31,250 nt of DNA, taken from CAYTIB01 sp964437725. Its GTDB lineage: Bacteria > UBA8248 > JACPRG01 > G963555815. Below are positions 1 through 8,065 of this stretch, one piece after another. The translations under genes and the position numbers were made by a program. How positions within the stretch are numbered: the first letter of the stretch is position 1; each line of letters begins with the position of its first letter. The stretch lies in assembly GCA_964437725.1 (NCBI GenBank), contig CAYTIB010000043.1, forward strand, positions 1 to 31,250. The letters run 5' to 3'. The notes beneath the pieces were generated by a model that was not told the origin of the DNA, did no database searches, and saw only the letters and a list, made by a program, of their open reading frames with translations.

Positions 1-2
1 AT

Positions 3-1100
3 GCGACAACGGGACCGGTCACCTACAGAGGAGGCAAGCTAGTTTTCCCGGACGAGGACGATCTGGAAGAAGGAAAACCCGTGCTCCAGGGAGGCGACAT
101 CCGGTGGACCTCGCTACAAAGCAAGTATTTCATGGCAGCACTAATTCCTCGGGAGCCCCGGGGGGGGTGTGCCGGCGCCGCCATCCGTGACGATGAAGGA
201 ATGCTAGTTGGGCTGAGGTACCGAGGCGGGCCAAGCGGGAGAGGAAAACTGTCGCTATTCGCCGGGCCCAAAGACGAGAGAATTCTAAAGGAACACGAAG
301 CATCGTTAACTGAGGCCATTGATTTGGGGTTTTTCAGTTTTTTAGCTAAACCCCTACTTGTAGCTCTCCGGTTCTTTTATGGTTTAACAGGTAGTTATGG
401 GTTGGCAATCATTCTTATTACACTAGCAATAAAAATCGTTTTCTATCCATTGACGCAAAAAAGCACCAGGTCCATGAAGGCAATGCAGAAGTTGCAACCA
501 AAAATGAAGCAGGTCCGCGAGATATTCAAAGACGACCGCCAGCGGATGAATGAAGAAGTGATGAAGCTGTACCGAGAGAACAAAGCCAACCCCCTGGGGG
601 GCTGCCTCCCTATGTTGCTCCAGGTCCCAGTTTTTTTTGCCCTCTATAATGCCCTGATGGGGTCGATCGATCTCCGCCAAGCACCGTTTCTTTGGATGAG
701 CGATCTCTCCGCGCCAGAAACGGGCCTATTCGTGATCCCGGGCATAGGGGTCGAGTTTAGGATTTTAGTTCTTCTGATGGGCGCATCGATGTTTCTGCAG
801 CAGAAAATGACACCGATGGCAGGAGATCCCATGCAGCAAAAAATGATGCTGTTTATGCCGATTTTTTTCACATTTCTTTTTTGGTCTTTTCCCGGAGGGC
901 TTGTTGTCTATTGGTTTACTAATAACATTCTAACCATTGTCCAACAATATTTTACACTGCGAGAGGGCGGAAAACCTAAGCCGGCTAACGAAGCCCCCCC
1001 TCCCAAAAATCTAACTGCCAAAAAACCCGTCGAAAAAAAGGCAGGTCCCCAGGCGAGAAAAAAATCGACCAAACGATCAAGGCCCGGGAAAAAGCCCTAG
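3..1100 (+). CDS. yidC: Membrane protein insertase YidC (5' end outside window)
   Basis: YidC/Oxa1 family insertase that helps membrane proteins, including rotary ATPase subunits, into the inner membrane. The frame is open from the first bases, so the N-terminal membrane segment and most of the periplasmic domain lie upstream. What remains begins in the end of the periplasmic domain (the WTSLQSKYFMAALIP stretch typical of Gram-negative YidC) and then holds the conserved insertase core: a GSYGLAIILITLAIK helix, a basic cytoplasmic hairpin with NPLGGCLPMLLQVPVFFALY, and the final helix with FPGGLVVYWFTNN. The tail is rich in Lys/Arg/Pro and ends KRSRPGKKP, as expected for a ribosome-contacting tail. 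The GTG near base 81 is an internal valine, not a start. jag follows after 19 bases. In many relatives rnpA and yidD lie just upstream; that cannot be seen here. Confidence 0.97.
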   Translation, partial: ATTGPVTYRGGKLVFPDEDDLEEGKPVLQGGDIRWTSLQSKYFMAALIPREPRGGCAGAAIRDDEGMLVGLRYRGGPSGRGKLSLFAGPKDERILKEHEASLTEAIDLGFFSFLAKPLLVALRFFYGLTGSYGLAIILITLAIKIVFYPLTQKSTRSMKAMQKLQPKMKQVREIFKDDRQRMNEEVMKLYRENKANPLGGCLPMLLQVPVFFALYNALMGSIDLRQAPFLWMSDLSAPETGLFVIPGIGVEFRILVLLMGASMFLQQKMTPMAGDPMQQKMMLFMPIFFTFLFWSFPGGLVVYWFTNNILTIVQQYFTLREGGKPKPANEAPPPKNLTAKKPVEKKAGPQARKKSTKRSRPGKKP

Positions 1101-1119
1101 CTTTTCAGGGAAAGACATT

Positions 1120-1746
1120 TTGGAAAAATCATTCGATGTTGAAGGCAAAACGCACGAGGAGGCCCTAGCGAAAGGGCTAAGACATCTCGGGTTGAATGAG
1201 AGCGATGTCGACGTGAAGGTTGTAGATTCGAAACGAAAGTTTTTGGGCGTGATTGGGCGCTCAAGGGTCTGCCTAAGACTGCACTATGATAGTTCGCCCG
1301 ATCACCAGCATGTGGCCCGGGGAGTTCTTGGCCAATTGATCGATAAGATGGGTTTCTCTGCATCGATAGACGTGAATCTTGAGGGCGAAGATATACACCT
1401 AGATCTAAGGGGGAAAAACATAGGCTCCCTAATCGGGCGCCGGGGGGAAACGTTGGATGCGCTGGAATATCTTGTAAGCCGGATTGCAAACCGACCCCCA
1501 AAGGAGCGAACCCGGGTTTACCTGGATGCGGATGGTTATCGGGAACGGTCAGCTAATCAGCTGCGTTCCCTGGCCCGGCGATTTGCCGAGAAAGTCAAGC
1601 AACAGGGTAAACCGTTTTCCTGCCGACCGATGAATGCCCGAGATCGCCGGATTATCCATATAGCGCTGAGAGATGAAGAGGGGGTGGAAACGCTCAGCGA
1701 AGGAGAGGGCCTCCTCCGCTGTGTAACCATTTCTCCCTTGCCCTGA
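1120..1746 (+). CDS. jag: Jag/KhpB RNA-binding protein (Jag-N, KH, R3H)
   Basis: 208-residue cytoplasmic RNA-binding protein of the Jag (SpoIIIJ-associated, KhpB/EloR) family, usually encoded next to yidC. Three domains are visible: Jag-N at about residues 1-50 (EGKTHEEALAKGL with the basic KRKFLGVIGR stretch), a KH domain with the IGRRGE loop at 105-110 followed by TLDALEYL, and an R3H domain at about 145-207 with the R176-x3-H180 signature in RDRRIIH and a SEGEG ending. The start is a TTG with CAGGG about 9 bases upstream; no ATG serves better, and the domain begins directly at this point. The family affects cell-envelope growth in Gram-positives; its job in this lineage is not known from sequence. 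mnmE follows after 4 bases, so the two are probably co-transcribed. Confidence 0.95.
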   Translation: MEKSFDVEGKTHEEALAKGLRHLGLNESDVDVKVVDSKRKFLGVIGRSRVCLRLHYDSSPDHQHVARGVLGQLIDKMGFSASIDVNLEGEDIHLDLRGKNIGSLIGRRGETLDALEYLVSRIANRPPKERTRVYLDADGYRERSANQLRSLARRFAEKVKQQGKPFSCRPMNARDRRIIHIALRDEEGVETLSEGEGLLRCVTISPLP

Positions 1747-1750
1747 TTTC

Positions 1751-3211
1751 ATGCCGCCCGAAGGCGGGAACCCCCGCCCTTTCCGCCCATCGCAGCCTAG
1801 CAAGAACAGCGTGCCAGCCAACCAGGACACAGAAACTATCGTGGCAATCGCTACCGCACCAGGGGAAGGCGCAATTGGGGTTATCCGTTTGAGCGGGCCC
1901 CATTCCTACAAGATAGCGCGAAGTGTTTTTCTGCTGCCGACAGGTGCGGAAGTGCACGAATTCACTCCCAGGAGGCTTCAGCGAGGAACTATCAAGGACC
2001 CCGCCACAGGGGAACAACTAGATGAATGTCTTTTGGCGGCTATGCCAAGCCCCAACTCGTACACGGGCGAGGACCTAATAGAGATTCATGCCCACGGAGG
2101 GTCGCTATCTTTGCGGTCGATCTTGCGTATGCTGGTAGATATAGGCGCACGTCCCGCGGAACCCGGAGAGTTCACACGGAGAGCATTTCTTAATGGCCGG
2201 ATGGACTTGGTTCAGGCTGAGGCGGTAGCGGATGTTATTGCAGCCCGATCCCAGGCGGGATTGCGCGCTGCCCTAGGGCACTTATCGGGACGCCTTTCCA
2301 GAGAGCTAGAGGGGGTTTGGAGAAATCTTGTTGGCTTGTTGGCCCAGCTTGAGGCCGCCATTGATTTTCCGGATGAGCACTTGGAGATCCTGTCGTCGGA
2401 ACAGTTACTGAAACGGGCGGAGGAGGCAAAATCCCGCCTCGCCCATCTGCTTGAGAGTTTTCATGCGGGGCGCGTCGCACGGGATGGGGTCACTGTTGCG
2501 ATACTCGGCAGGCCCAACGTTGGGAAATCCTCACTGCTCAATCAGTTGCTGAGGGAAGACCGGGCCCTGACTAGCCCTACACCGGGAACTACACGCGACA
2601 CAATCGAAGAGAATGTTGTCATGGAAGGACTCCCGTTTCGTTTTATCGACACAGCTGGTCTACGATCCCCGGAAACCCCTATAGAGCAAGCGGGAATTGA
2701 GCGGGCCCGACGCTTGGTCAAATCCGCAACGCTAATTCTGGTTATCATTGACAGCTCGAACTGCTTAACCGATGAGGACAAGAAGATCCTTGATGAATTT
2801 GGTTCTCCGGAGGGACAATCAACGATAGGCGTTCTAAACAAGTCGGATTTACCCGCTGCCCTCGAGGATGGAGATCTGAGGCCCTACCTTGGGGGGGCTC
2901 CAATCGTTTCCCTGTCCTCGCTTCGAGGCGATGGCCTCGGGACTTTGGAGAAAACGATGGTGGATGTGGTTTTGCGCGGCGGCTCAGCGAATGAGGAGCT
3001 AATGCTCACGCGGGAGCGCCACAGAAAGCATGTTAAGACAGCGAAAGATTGCGCAGATGCCGGAATCTCCGCCATGAAGGAGGGGTTGTCACCAGAACTT
3101 GTGGCTTTCGAATTCACCGAAGCGACAAGCGCCCTTGCCGTCTTACTCGGAAAGGATTTCACTGAGGACCTGCTTGATGGCATCTTCAGCGAATTTTGCA
3201 TCGGGAAATAA
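1751..3211 (+). CDS. mnmE: tRNA modification GTPase MnmE
   Basis: GTPase that with MnmG installs the (carboxymethyl)aminomethyl group on wobble U34 of certain tRNAs. The N-terminal folate-binding domain starts at ETIVAIATAPGEGAIGVIRLSG. The inserted G domain shows G1 GRPNVGKSS (residues 253-261), G2 TPGTTRDT, G3 DTAGL and G4 NKSD. The protein ends FCIGK, giving the diagnostic C-terminal C-x-G-K motif with the catalytic cysteine. At 486 residues it is about 30 longer than usual: the first 20-25 residues are Pro/Asn-rich and unlike the family. An in-frame GTG at 1811 gives a near-normal 466-residue protein and may be the real start. The ATG used here lies 4 bases after jag. Confidence 0.97.
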   Translation: MPPEGGNPRPFRPSQPSKNSVPANQDTETIVAIATAPGEGAIGVIRLSGPHSYKIARSVFLLPTGAEVHEFTPRRLQRGTIKDPATGEQLDECLLAAMPSPNSYTGEDLIEIHAHGGSLSLRSILRMLVDIGARPAEPGEFTRRAFLNGRMDLVQAEAVADVIAARSQAGLRAALGHLSGRLSRELEGVWRNLVGLLAQLEAAIDFPDEHLEILSSEQLLKRAEEAKSRLAHLLESFHAGRVARDGVTVAILGRPNVGKSSLLNQLLREDRALTSPTPGTTRDTIEENVVMEGLPFRFIDTAGLRSPETPIEQAGIERARRLVKSATLILVIIDSSNCLTDEDKKILDEFGSPEGQSTIGVLNKSDLPAALEDGDLRPYLGGAPIVSLSSLRGDGLGTLEKTMVDVVLRGGSANEELMLTRERHRKHVKTAKDCADAGISAMKEGLSPELVAFEFTEATSALAVLLGKDFTEDLLDGIFSEFCIGK

Positions 3212-3252
3212 ATTGCCCCAAGTGTTTCGCCGATTATACCAAGAAGGTGGAA

Positions 3253-3326
3253 ATGCTTTTTTAAAGGCATAAAATAGAATGGATTGCTTCACCAAGCAGT
3301 GAAGATGGAGCCGCAACACTAAGGAG
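3253..3326 (+). other. mnmG leader with competing hairpins and ribosome-binding site
   Basis: The 129-base space between mnmE and mnmG is rich in short inverted repeats. ATGCTTTT at 3253 faces AAAGGCAT ending at 3270 with one wobble pair. TGCTT/AAGCA (3285-3298, loop CACC) and CTTCAC/GTGAAG (3287-3304) overlap and cannot form together. AAGGAG at 3321-3326 is the likely ribosome-binding site for the GTG start, with a rather long spacing of 14 bases. No terminator U-run follows any of the stems. A function for the alternative stems is only a guess. Confidence 0.3.
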
Positions 3327-3340
3327 AAAAAGCTTAAAAA

Positions 3341-5236
3341 GTGAAAACGCATGACGTGATAGTGGTTGGCGCGGGACACGCAGGGCTTGAGGCCTGTTTG
3401 GCGGCAGCGCGCCTAGGTGCCGACACGCTGATGGTTACGGGTGACCTGGAACGGGCAGGCCAGATGTCTTGCAATCCCGCGATCGGGGGGATTGCCAAGG
3501 GCCATCTAGTCCGAGAGATAGATGCGGTGGGCGGTGAAATGGGAAAGATGATAGACGCTACGGGCATTCAATTCAGAATGCTTAATACTCGGAAGGGCCC
3601 CGCCGTTAGAGCCTTGCGTGCGCAGGCCGACCGGAATCTTTATCGATCCCATGCGGTTCAAGTTCTGCGGAACGAACCAGGCCTTAGCCTTAAAAACGGT
3701 ATGGTTGTCAACGTCCTGGTCGAGGGTGGGCGTGTTTGCGGGATTGTAACGGAGGCGGGGGATGAGGTTTATGGAAAAACAGTTGTCCTGACCCCAGGAA
3801 CCTTTTTAAATGGGCTGATTTATATCGGGCCTAAACGAATCCGGGCTGGGCGGATAGGAGAGATCCCGGCGCTTGGCTTGTCGGGGAACCTGGGCATCCT
3901 GGGCTTTGATATTGCTCGACTTAAAACGGGAACCCCACCCCGACTGGACGGGAAAACCATCGATTTCGAATCTCTCGACATTCAGAGGGGCGATGACCCC
4001 CCTCCGCCCTTTTCCTATTCCACCGATAGGATCGAAAGAGAACAGATTCCCTGCCATTTAACCTACACAAACGAACAAACGAACAGGATTATCCTCGAAA
4101 ACATGGAGCACTCGCCACTATACTCAGGAGCCATAGTTGGGGCCGGGCCGAGATATTGTCCGTCGATAGAAGATAAGGTTGTTCGGTTTGCGGAAAAGAA
4201 AAGCCATCAGGTTTTCCTTGAGCCAGAAGGGTTGGATACCGATGAGATTTACCCAAACGGGATTTCAACAAGCCTACCGGAGGAACTCCAGGTCCAATTT
4301 GTCCACACTATCCCCGGATTAGAAGAGGCCGAAATTACCAGCCCTGGCTATGCAGTAGAATACGATTTCATCCCGCCCACCCAACTTTTACCAACCCTTG
4401 AAACGAAAATCGTGGGGGGCCTTTATCATGCTGGCCAACTCAACGGTACGACCGGGTACGAAGAAGCGGCTGCGCAAGGATTTATGGCCGGTATCAATGC
4501 TGCCCTTTCCGTCCAGGGAAGGAATCCGCTTGTACTCGGAAGAGATCAGGCGTACATCGGGGTTCTCATCGACGATTTGGTCACCAAGGGGACGAAAGAG
4601 CCCTACCGAATGTTCACCTCACGTGCAGAATTTCGTCTTCTACTTCGAAATGACAACGCCGACCTACGACTTCGAGATATAGGACACGAAATCGGGCTTG
4701 TTGACGGCCCCGATTTCGTGAAGTTTAAAAGCAAGAGAAAGGCTGTCGAACGCACCATTTTATTCCTTCGCTCAACCCGGCTGAACCCAAGCCGGGAAAT
4801 CAATTGGAAGCTCGCCAATCTGAAAACATCGGAGCTCCAAACACCCACAACACTCGAGGAGCTTTTGCGACGGCCGGAACTAGATTATTTGTCCGTTGTT
4901 TCACTCATATCCAAACCCGGAGACGGAGGACAGGTGGGGGAAATTGCCAACCTTCCGCCCGGCGTGGCGGAACAGGTAGAGATCGCGGTGAAATACGATG
5001 GATATATTGCCAGACAACAAAAGCACGTTGAGCGAGTTTCGAGGCTCGAAAAACAAAAAATCCCAGAACCATTTGATTTTAAATCAGTTATAGGGCTCTC
5101 GGAAGAGGTGAAAGAAAAACTCGATTTGATCCGGCCCCGAACCCTAGGCCAAGCATCCCGCATTTCTGGTGTAACACCTTCGGCTCTCAGTCTTCTTTTG
5201 GTCCACTTGGAAAGGTTGCGAAGATCAGCCGCCTAG
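3341..5236 (+). CDS. mnmG: tRNA uridine-5-carboxymethylaminomethyl synthase MnmG
   Basis: FAD-dependent partner of MnmE (GidA) in wobble-uridine modification. The N-terminal dinucleotide-binding motif GAGHAG is at residues 10-15, followed by the family signatures SCNPAIGGIAKGHLVREID, LNTRKGPAVRALRAQAD, GTFLNG and RLKTGTPPRLD. The region with GGLYHAGQLNGTTGYEEAAAQG and FTSRAEFRLLLRNDNADLRL is also typical, and the C-terminal helical tail (IRPRTLGQASRISGVTPSALSLLLVHL) is present. 631 residues is full length. It starts with GTG. rsmG begins 2 bases after the stop. The pair mnmE-mnmG in one strand and order is usual near the bacterial origin. Confidence 0.98.
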   Translation: MKTHDVIVVGAGHAGLEACLAAARLGADTLMVTGDLERAGQMSCNPAIGGIAKGHLVREIDAVGGEMGKMIDATGIQFRMLNTRKGPAVRALRAQADRNLYRSHAVQVLRNEPGLSLKNGMVVNVLVEGGRVCGIVTEAGDEVYGKTVVLTPGTFLNGLIYIGPKRIRAGRIGEIPALGLSGNLGILGFDIARLKTGTPPRLDGKTIDFESLDIQRGDDPPPPFSYSTDRIEREQIPCHLTYTNEQTNRIILENMEHSPLYSGAIVGAGPRYCPSIEDKVVRFAEKKSHQVFLEPEGLDTDEIYPNGISTSLPEELQVQFVHTIPGLEEAEITSPGYAVEYDFIPPTQLLPTLETKIVGGLYHAGQLNGTTGYEEAAAQGFMAGINAALSVQGRNPLVLGRDQAYIGVLIDDLVTKGTKEPYRMFTSRAEFRLLLRNDNADLRLRDIGHEIGLVDGPDFVKFKSKRKAVERTILFLRSTRLNPSREINWKLANLKTSELQTPTTLEELLRRPELDYLSVVSLISKPGDGGQVGEIANLPPGVAEQVEIAVKYDGYIARQQKHVERVSRLEKQKIPEPFDFKSVIGLSEEVKEKLDLIRPRTLGQASRISGVTPSALSLLLVHLERLRRSAA

Positions 5237-5238
5237 AT

Positions 5239-5910
5239 ATGGCCATAGAACCAACTCTTTTGAGCACCCTCAGAAAAATTTTTTCAACCAGGGAAATCTC
5301 TTTGGACGAAAAGCAGGCATCGTCCCTCGCGGGATACCTAACGCTCCTTGAGAAATGGAACAGAAACATTCGCCTGACAGGGGTTCGCGGTTCAATGGAA
5401 ATCGCCACTCGCCTATTGCCTGGAACACTTGATTTCCTGAAAATTTGGAAACCATCAAAGGGGGACACAGTTCTTGACGTCGGAGCAGGGTCTGGAATCG
5501 TTGGGATTCCGATGGGGATATTGTTTCGGGCGATTCACGTGTGCATGGTAGAATCTAACGACCGGAAGGCCGCGTTTTTGGGTGAGGCCACGAGGTGTTG
5601 CGGGGGGACGAATCTCGCAGTGATTTGCGGCCGCGCCGAGAGCCTTTCGGGGAAAATGAAGGATAATACCGAAAATTATAGCGTTATTCTTGCTCGGGCG
5701 GTTGCACCCTTGGGGGATCTTCTTCCAATGGTGTGGCCTTTGTTGGCCCAAAACGGAGCACTCTTGGTCCGACAGGGTAAAAAGGGGGAGTCGGAGTTGC
5801 GGGGAGCGGGAACCGCACTTGCTAGCCACCGGGCAATTATAACTATGCGCCGAGAGGTCGAAGGGGGAGCAGTGGTTAAGGTTGAACGCGCAGACAAACC
5901 GCGGCTTTGA
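5239..5910 (+). CDS. rsmG: 16S rRNA (guanine527-N7)-methyltransferase RsmG
   Basis: SAM-dependent methyltransferase (GidB) that makes m7G527 in 16S rRNA. The class I motif I VLDVGAGSGIVGIP lies at residues 78-91; the N-terminal part holds the family stretch LLEKWNRNIRLTGVR, and the later ILARAVAPL matches the family ARA.A.L motif. At 223 residues the length is normal. The start ATG is only 2 bases after the mnmG stop, so translation is probably coupled. Loss of this enzyme is known to give low-level streptomycin resistance in several bacteria. The gene closes the RNA-modification block; 250 bases without a gene then separate it from parA. Confidence 0.96.
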   Translation: MAIEPTLLSTLRKIFSTREISLDEKQASSLAGYLTLLEKWNRNIRLTGVRGSMEIATRLLPGTLDFLKIWKPSKGDTVLDVGAGSGIVGIPMGILFRAIHVCMVESNDRKAAFLGEATRCCGGTNLAVICGRAESLSGKMKDNTENYSVILARAVAPLGDLLPMVWPLLAQNGALLVRQGKKGESELRGAGTALASHRAIITMRREVEGGAVVKVERADKPRL

Positions 5911-6069
5911 GCAACCGGTTTAATTATTGCTTCTTGGCCGGGCATCCCCATTTGGTACGGTTAGTTTGTAGCTCCTCCCGTATGCATATTAGGGGATCTA
6001 TGCCCACCTTAAGAAAGAACCATACATAGCGGGCGGGGAAATAAGCCAAAACTAAAGTACCGGGTTTGG

Positions 6070-6085
6070 TGTTTCACGTGAAACA
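6070..6085 (+). promoter_or_regulatory. parS site 1
   Basis: TGTTTCACGTGAAACA is a perfect 16-base palindrome identical to the consensus bacterial parS centromere site bound by ParB. It lies in the rsmG-parA gap. Together with the following ATTG it forms a 20-base unit that recurs in inverted orientation 23 bases downstream. Confidence 0.96.
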
Positions 6086-6116
6086 ATTGATAAAATCTGT
6101 TAGAATCCACAACAAT

Positions 6117-6132
6117 TGTTTCACGTGAAACA
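6117..6132 (+). promoter_or_regulatory. parS site 2
   Basis: A second exact TGTTTCACGTGAAACA, centred 47 bases after the first and ending 30 bases before the preferred parA start. Because it lies where the parA promoter must be, ParB bound here probably represses parAB as well as seeding spreading. Confidence 0.96.
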
Positions 6133-6162
6133 CCCGTTGTTAGAATGGGACAGGGAGAAAGA

Positions 6163-6957
6163 GTGGCAAGGACCATCGCGGTTGTTAACCAGAAGGGGGG
6201 GGTTGGCAAGACCACGACGGCTATAAATCTGGCCGCCTGTTTGGCGGCTGCCGGGCGGAGAACCCTGCTTGTAGACTTTGATCCACAGGGAAACGCCACG
6301 TCTGGTCTGGGAATCGAAGACCCGGGAATTGGAGGCGGCTCCTACGCGATGGTCGTTGATCGAAGGCCATTTAACGAGGTTGCCGAGAAGACATCGCTCG
6401 AATTTTTGGGTCTTGTGCCATCCGGAATCGACCTGACTGCTGCAGAAATGGAGCTTGCGCAGGTCGAAAAGCGTGAGTACCGGCTGCGCGAGGCTCTCAT
6501 GCCGGCCTATCCGCTCTATGACTACGTATTGATTGATTGCCCGCCTTCGCTTGGACTTTTAACTCTTAACGGTCTCGTAGCTTCCGATTCGATCATCGTG
6601 CCACTTCAATGCGAGTACTATGCACTTGAGGGCCTCTCAAAGTTACTTCAGACAGTTTCCCGGGTCCGCTCGGGTTTAAACCCGAATTTAGAGACGGAAG
6701 GTATTTTGTTGACAATGTTCGATAGCCGGACCTCCCTAGCGAAACAGGTTGCTTCGGATGTGAAGGAAAATTTCCAAGGCAAAATATTCGATACGGTTAT
6801 TCCGAGAAATATAAGGCTTAGTGAAGCCCCAAGCTTCGGGAAACCGGTAATCCAATACGATATCGGTTCCAAAGGGGCCGCGGCTTATCTCCGCTTGGCG
6901 GGTGAAGTTATCGCTAGCGGGAAGCCGGTCCAAGGGGATAGACCGGCTCACGTGTAG
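6163..6957 (+). CDS. parA: Chromosome-partitioning ATPase ParA
   Basis: Walker-type ATPase of the ParA/Soj/MinD superfamily that moves ParB-parS complexes. The deviant Walker A KGGVGKTTT with its signature lysine is at residues 11-19, LVDFDPQGNATSGL (A') follows, and DYVLIDCPPSLGLLT is the Walker B region. A GTG at 6163 is preferred because AGGGAG sits 5 bases upstream and the protein then begins VARTIAVVNQKGG, as chromosomal ParAs usually do; an ATG 18 bases earlier has no ribosome-binding site. 264 residues is normal and there is no N-terminal DNA-binding domain, so this is a Soj-like chromosomal ParA. parB follows after 39 bases. Confidence 0.96.
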   Translation: MARTIAVVNQKGGVGKTTTAINLAACLAAAGRRTLLVDFDPQGNATSGLGIEDPGIGGGSYAMVVDRRPFNEVAEKTSLEFLGLVPSGIDLTAAEMELAQVEKREYRLREALMPAYPLYDYVLIDCPPSLGLLTLNGLVASDSIIVPLQCEYYALEGLSKLLQTVSRVRSGLNPNLETEGILLTMFDSRTSLAKQVASDVKENFQGKIFDTVIPRNIRLSEAPSFGKPVIQYDIGSKGAAAYLRLAGEVIASGKPVQGDRPAHV

Positions 6958-6996
6958 GTAAATTTATAGCCAATGTAGATGTGGGAGGACCCACTA

Positions 6997-7866
6997 ATGG
7001 AAAAAAAACGACTTGGCCGAGGCCTGGCTGCGCTTATCCCGGAAACGCCATCAATTTCTAAAGATCCTGAAGTGGCCTCGTTTGATGCAGGCGATGCCGT
7101 TGTCGAGGTTTCACTGTCCAGGGTTCATCCTGGAGCCCATCAGCAGCGGAAAAAGTTCGAAGAGGCTCCCCTGAAAGGCCTCGCAGAATCGATCAGGGCG
7201 GGAGGGGTTATACAACCACTACTTTTGCGGGAGTTGCCAGGCGGGCAATATGAAATTATTGCAGGCGAGCGCCGATGGCGGGCATCAAAAATGGCGGATT
7301 TAGAAACCGTTCCTGCGATTATTATGAGGGCCGACGATCGAAAAGTTGCTGAAATATCAGTTATTGAGAATCTTCAGCGGGAGGACTTGAATCCTATAGA
7401 GGAGGCGGAGGCCTACGCTCAACTAATAGATGAGCTTGGTTTATCCCAAGACGAAGCTGGGGCGCGAGTTGGAAAAGACCGGTCAACTATCTCTAACCAA
7501 CTGAGATTATTGAAGTTACCAAAATCGGTTCAGGCAGATGTCGCCGAAGGAATTCTCTCAAACGGGCACGCACGCGCCCTCCTGGCTCTTCCAACACACA
7601 CTGCCCAAATGGGGTTAGCTGAGCGAATAAAGGCCCAGGGATTGTCCGTTCGTGAAACGGAAGCTATCGTGGCTCGCCCTCAGCGCAGGAAAAGGGAAAA
7701 ATCTGATACCGGGGCGGATGTTCACATCCGCCAAGCGGAAGAAGATTTAAAAAGAAAGTTGGGCACAAAGGTTTCAATTCGAGGCAACACGCAAAGGGGA
7801 TGCGTAAGTGTTGAGTACTACTCGAACGACACCCTCATGCGGATTGTGGATCTGCTAAAAAAATAA
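6997..7866 (+). CDS. parB: Chromosome-partitioning protein ParB
   Basis: CTP-dependent DNA clamp that loads on parS. The N-terminus KKRLGRGLAALIP is the usual ParA-interacting segment. GERRWRASK (residues 90-98) and ENLQRE (124-129) are the conserved CTPase/parS-loading boxes, the helix-turn-helix is at about 149-170 (LSQDEAGARVGKDRSTISNQLRLL), and the last 40 residues form the dimerisation domain (VEYYSNDTLMRIVDLLKK). GGGAGG 8 bases before the ATG at 6997 fixes the start; an in-frame ATG 18 bases upstream lacks one. The cognate parS pair is about 0.9 kb upstream. Confidence 0.97.
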   Translation: MEKKRLGRGLAALIPETPSISKDPEVASFDAGDAVVEVSLSRVHPGAHQQRKKFEEAPLKGLAESIRAGGVIQPLLLRELPGGQYEIIAGERRWRASKMADLETVPAIIMRADDRKVAEISVIENLQREDLNPIEEAEAYAQLIDELGLSQDEAGARVGKDRSTISNQLRLLKLPKSVQADVAEGILSNGHARALLALPTHTAQMGLAERIKAQGLSVRETEAIVARPQRRKREKSDTGADVHIRQAEEDLKRKLGTKVSIRGNTQRGCVSVEYYSNDTLMRIVDLLKK

Positions 7867-7968
7867 ATTCGAATTTCCTGCGTTTAATTTTTGGTTTTTA
7901 TTTGCATAATAGAATGGGAAGATATGTGTTGGTGCTAATTTGTGAGAAAGTGGAAAGGGGTGTTATCA

Positions 7969-7997
7969 TTGACAGAGAAGTTAAAATCTCGTAAATA
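7969..7997 (+). promoter_or_regulatory. Possible promoter of the V-type ATPase genes
   Basis: A perfect -35 TTGACA (7969-7974) is followed after 17 bases by TAAATA (7992-7997), which matches the -10 consensus at three of six positions. It is the best sigma70-like pair in the parB-V-ATPase gap. The -10 overlaps the left arm of a strong dyad. This is a reading of sequence only. Confidence 0.4.
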
Positions 7998-8031
7998 TGC
8001 GGTCGCTTGAGCGCTGAAGCGACCGATATTT
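7993..8031. promoter_or_regulatory. Operator-like dyad before the V-type ATPase genes
   Basis: AAATAT-G-CGGTCGCTT and AAGCGACCG-ATATTT are arms of a 15-pair inverted repeat with one bulged G and an 8-base centre (GAGCGCTG) that itself contains the palindrome AGCGCT. It overlaps the candidate -10 and ends 34 bases before the first V-type start codon. It could be a repressor operator, an RNA leader hairpin, or a weak terminator after parB; the following ATATTTCTTCC is a poor U-run, so a terminator is the least likely. Confidence 0.5.
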
Positions 8032-8065
8032 CTTCCTAACATCATAAAAGTAAAAGTTTACGTAT

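Larger units (their letters stand above)
6070..6132. repeat. Inverted repeat of extended parS units
   Basis: The 20 bases at 6070-6089 (parS plus ATTG) are the exact reverse complement of those at 6113-6132 (CAAT plus parS), separated by a 23-base AT-rich spacer with a TAGAAT promoter-like element at 6101-6106. The identity beyond the 16-base core on the inner sides only is seen directly; its meaning is open. Further upstream in the same gap, GGGCAT (5940-5945) and ATGCCC (6000-6005) form another, looser inverted repeat. The rest of the gap shows nothing I recognise. Confidence 0.9.

Noticed and set aside
6145..6162. ATG start for parA 18 bases upstream
   Set aside because: No ribosome-binding site; the GTG at 6163 has AGGGAG and gives the standard ParA N-terminus.
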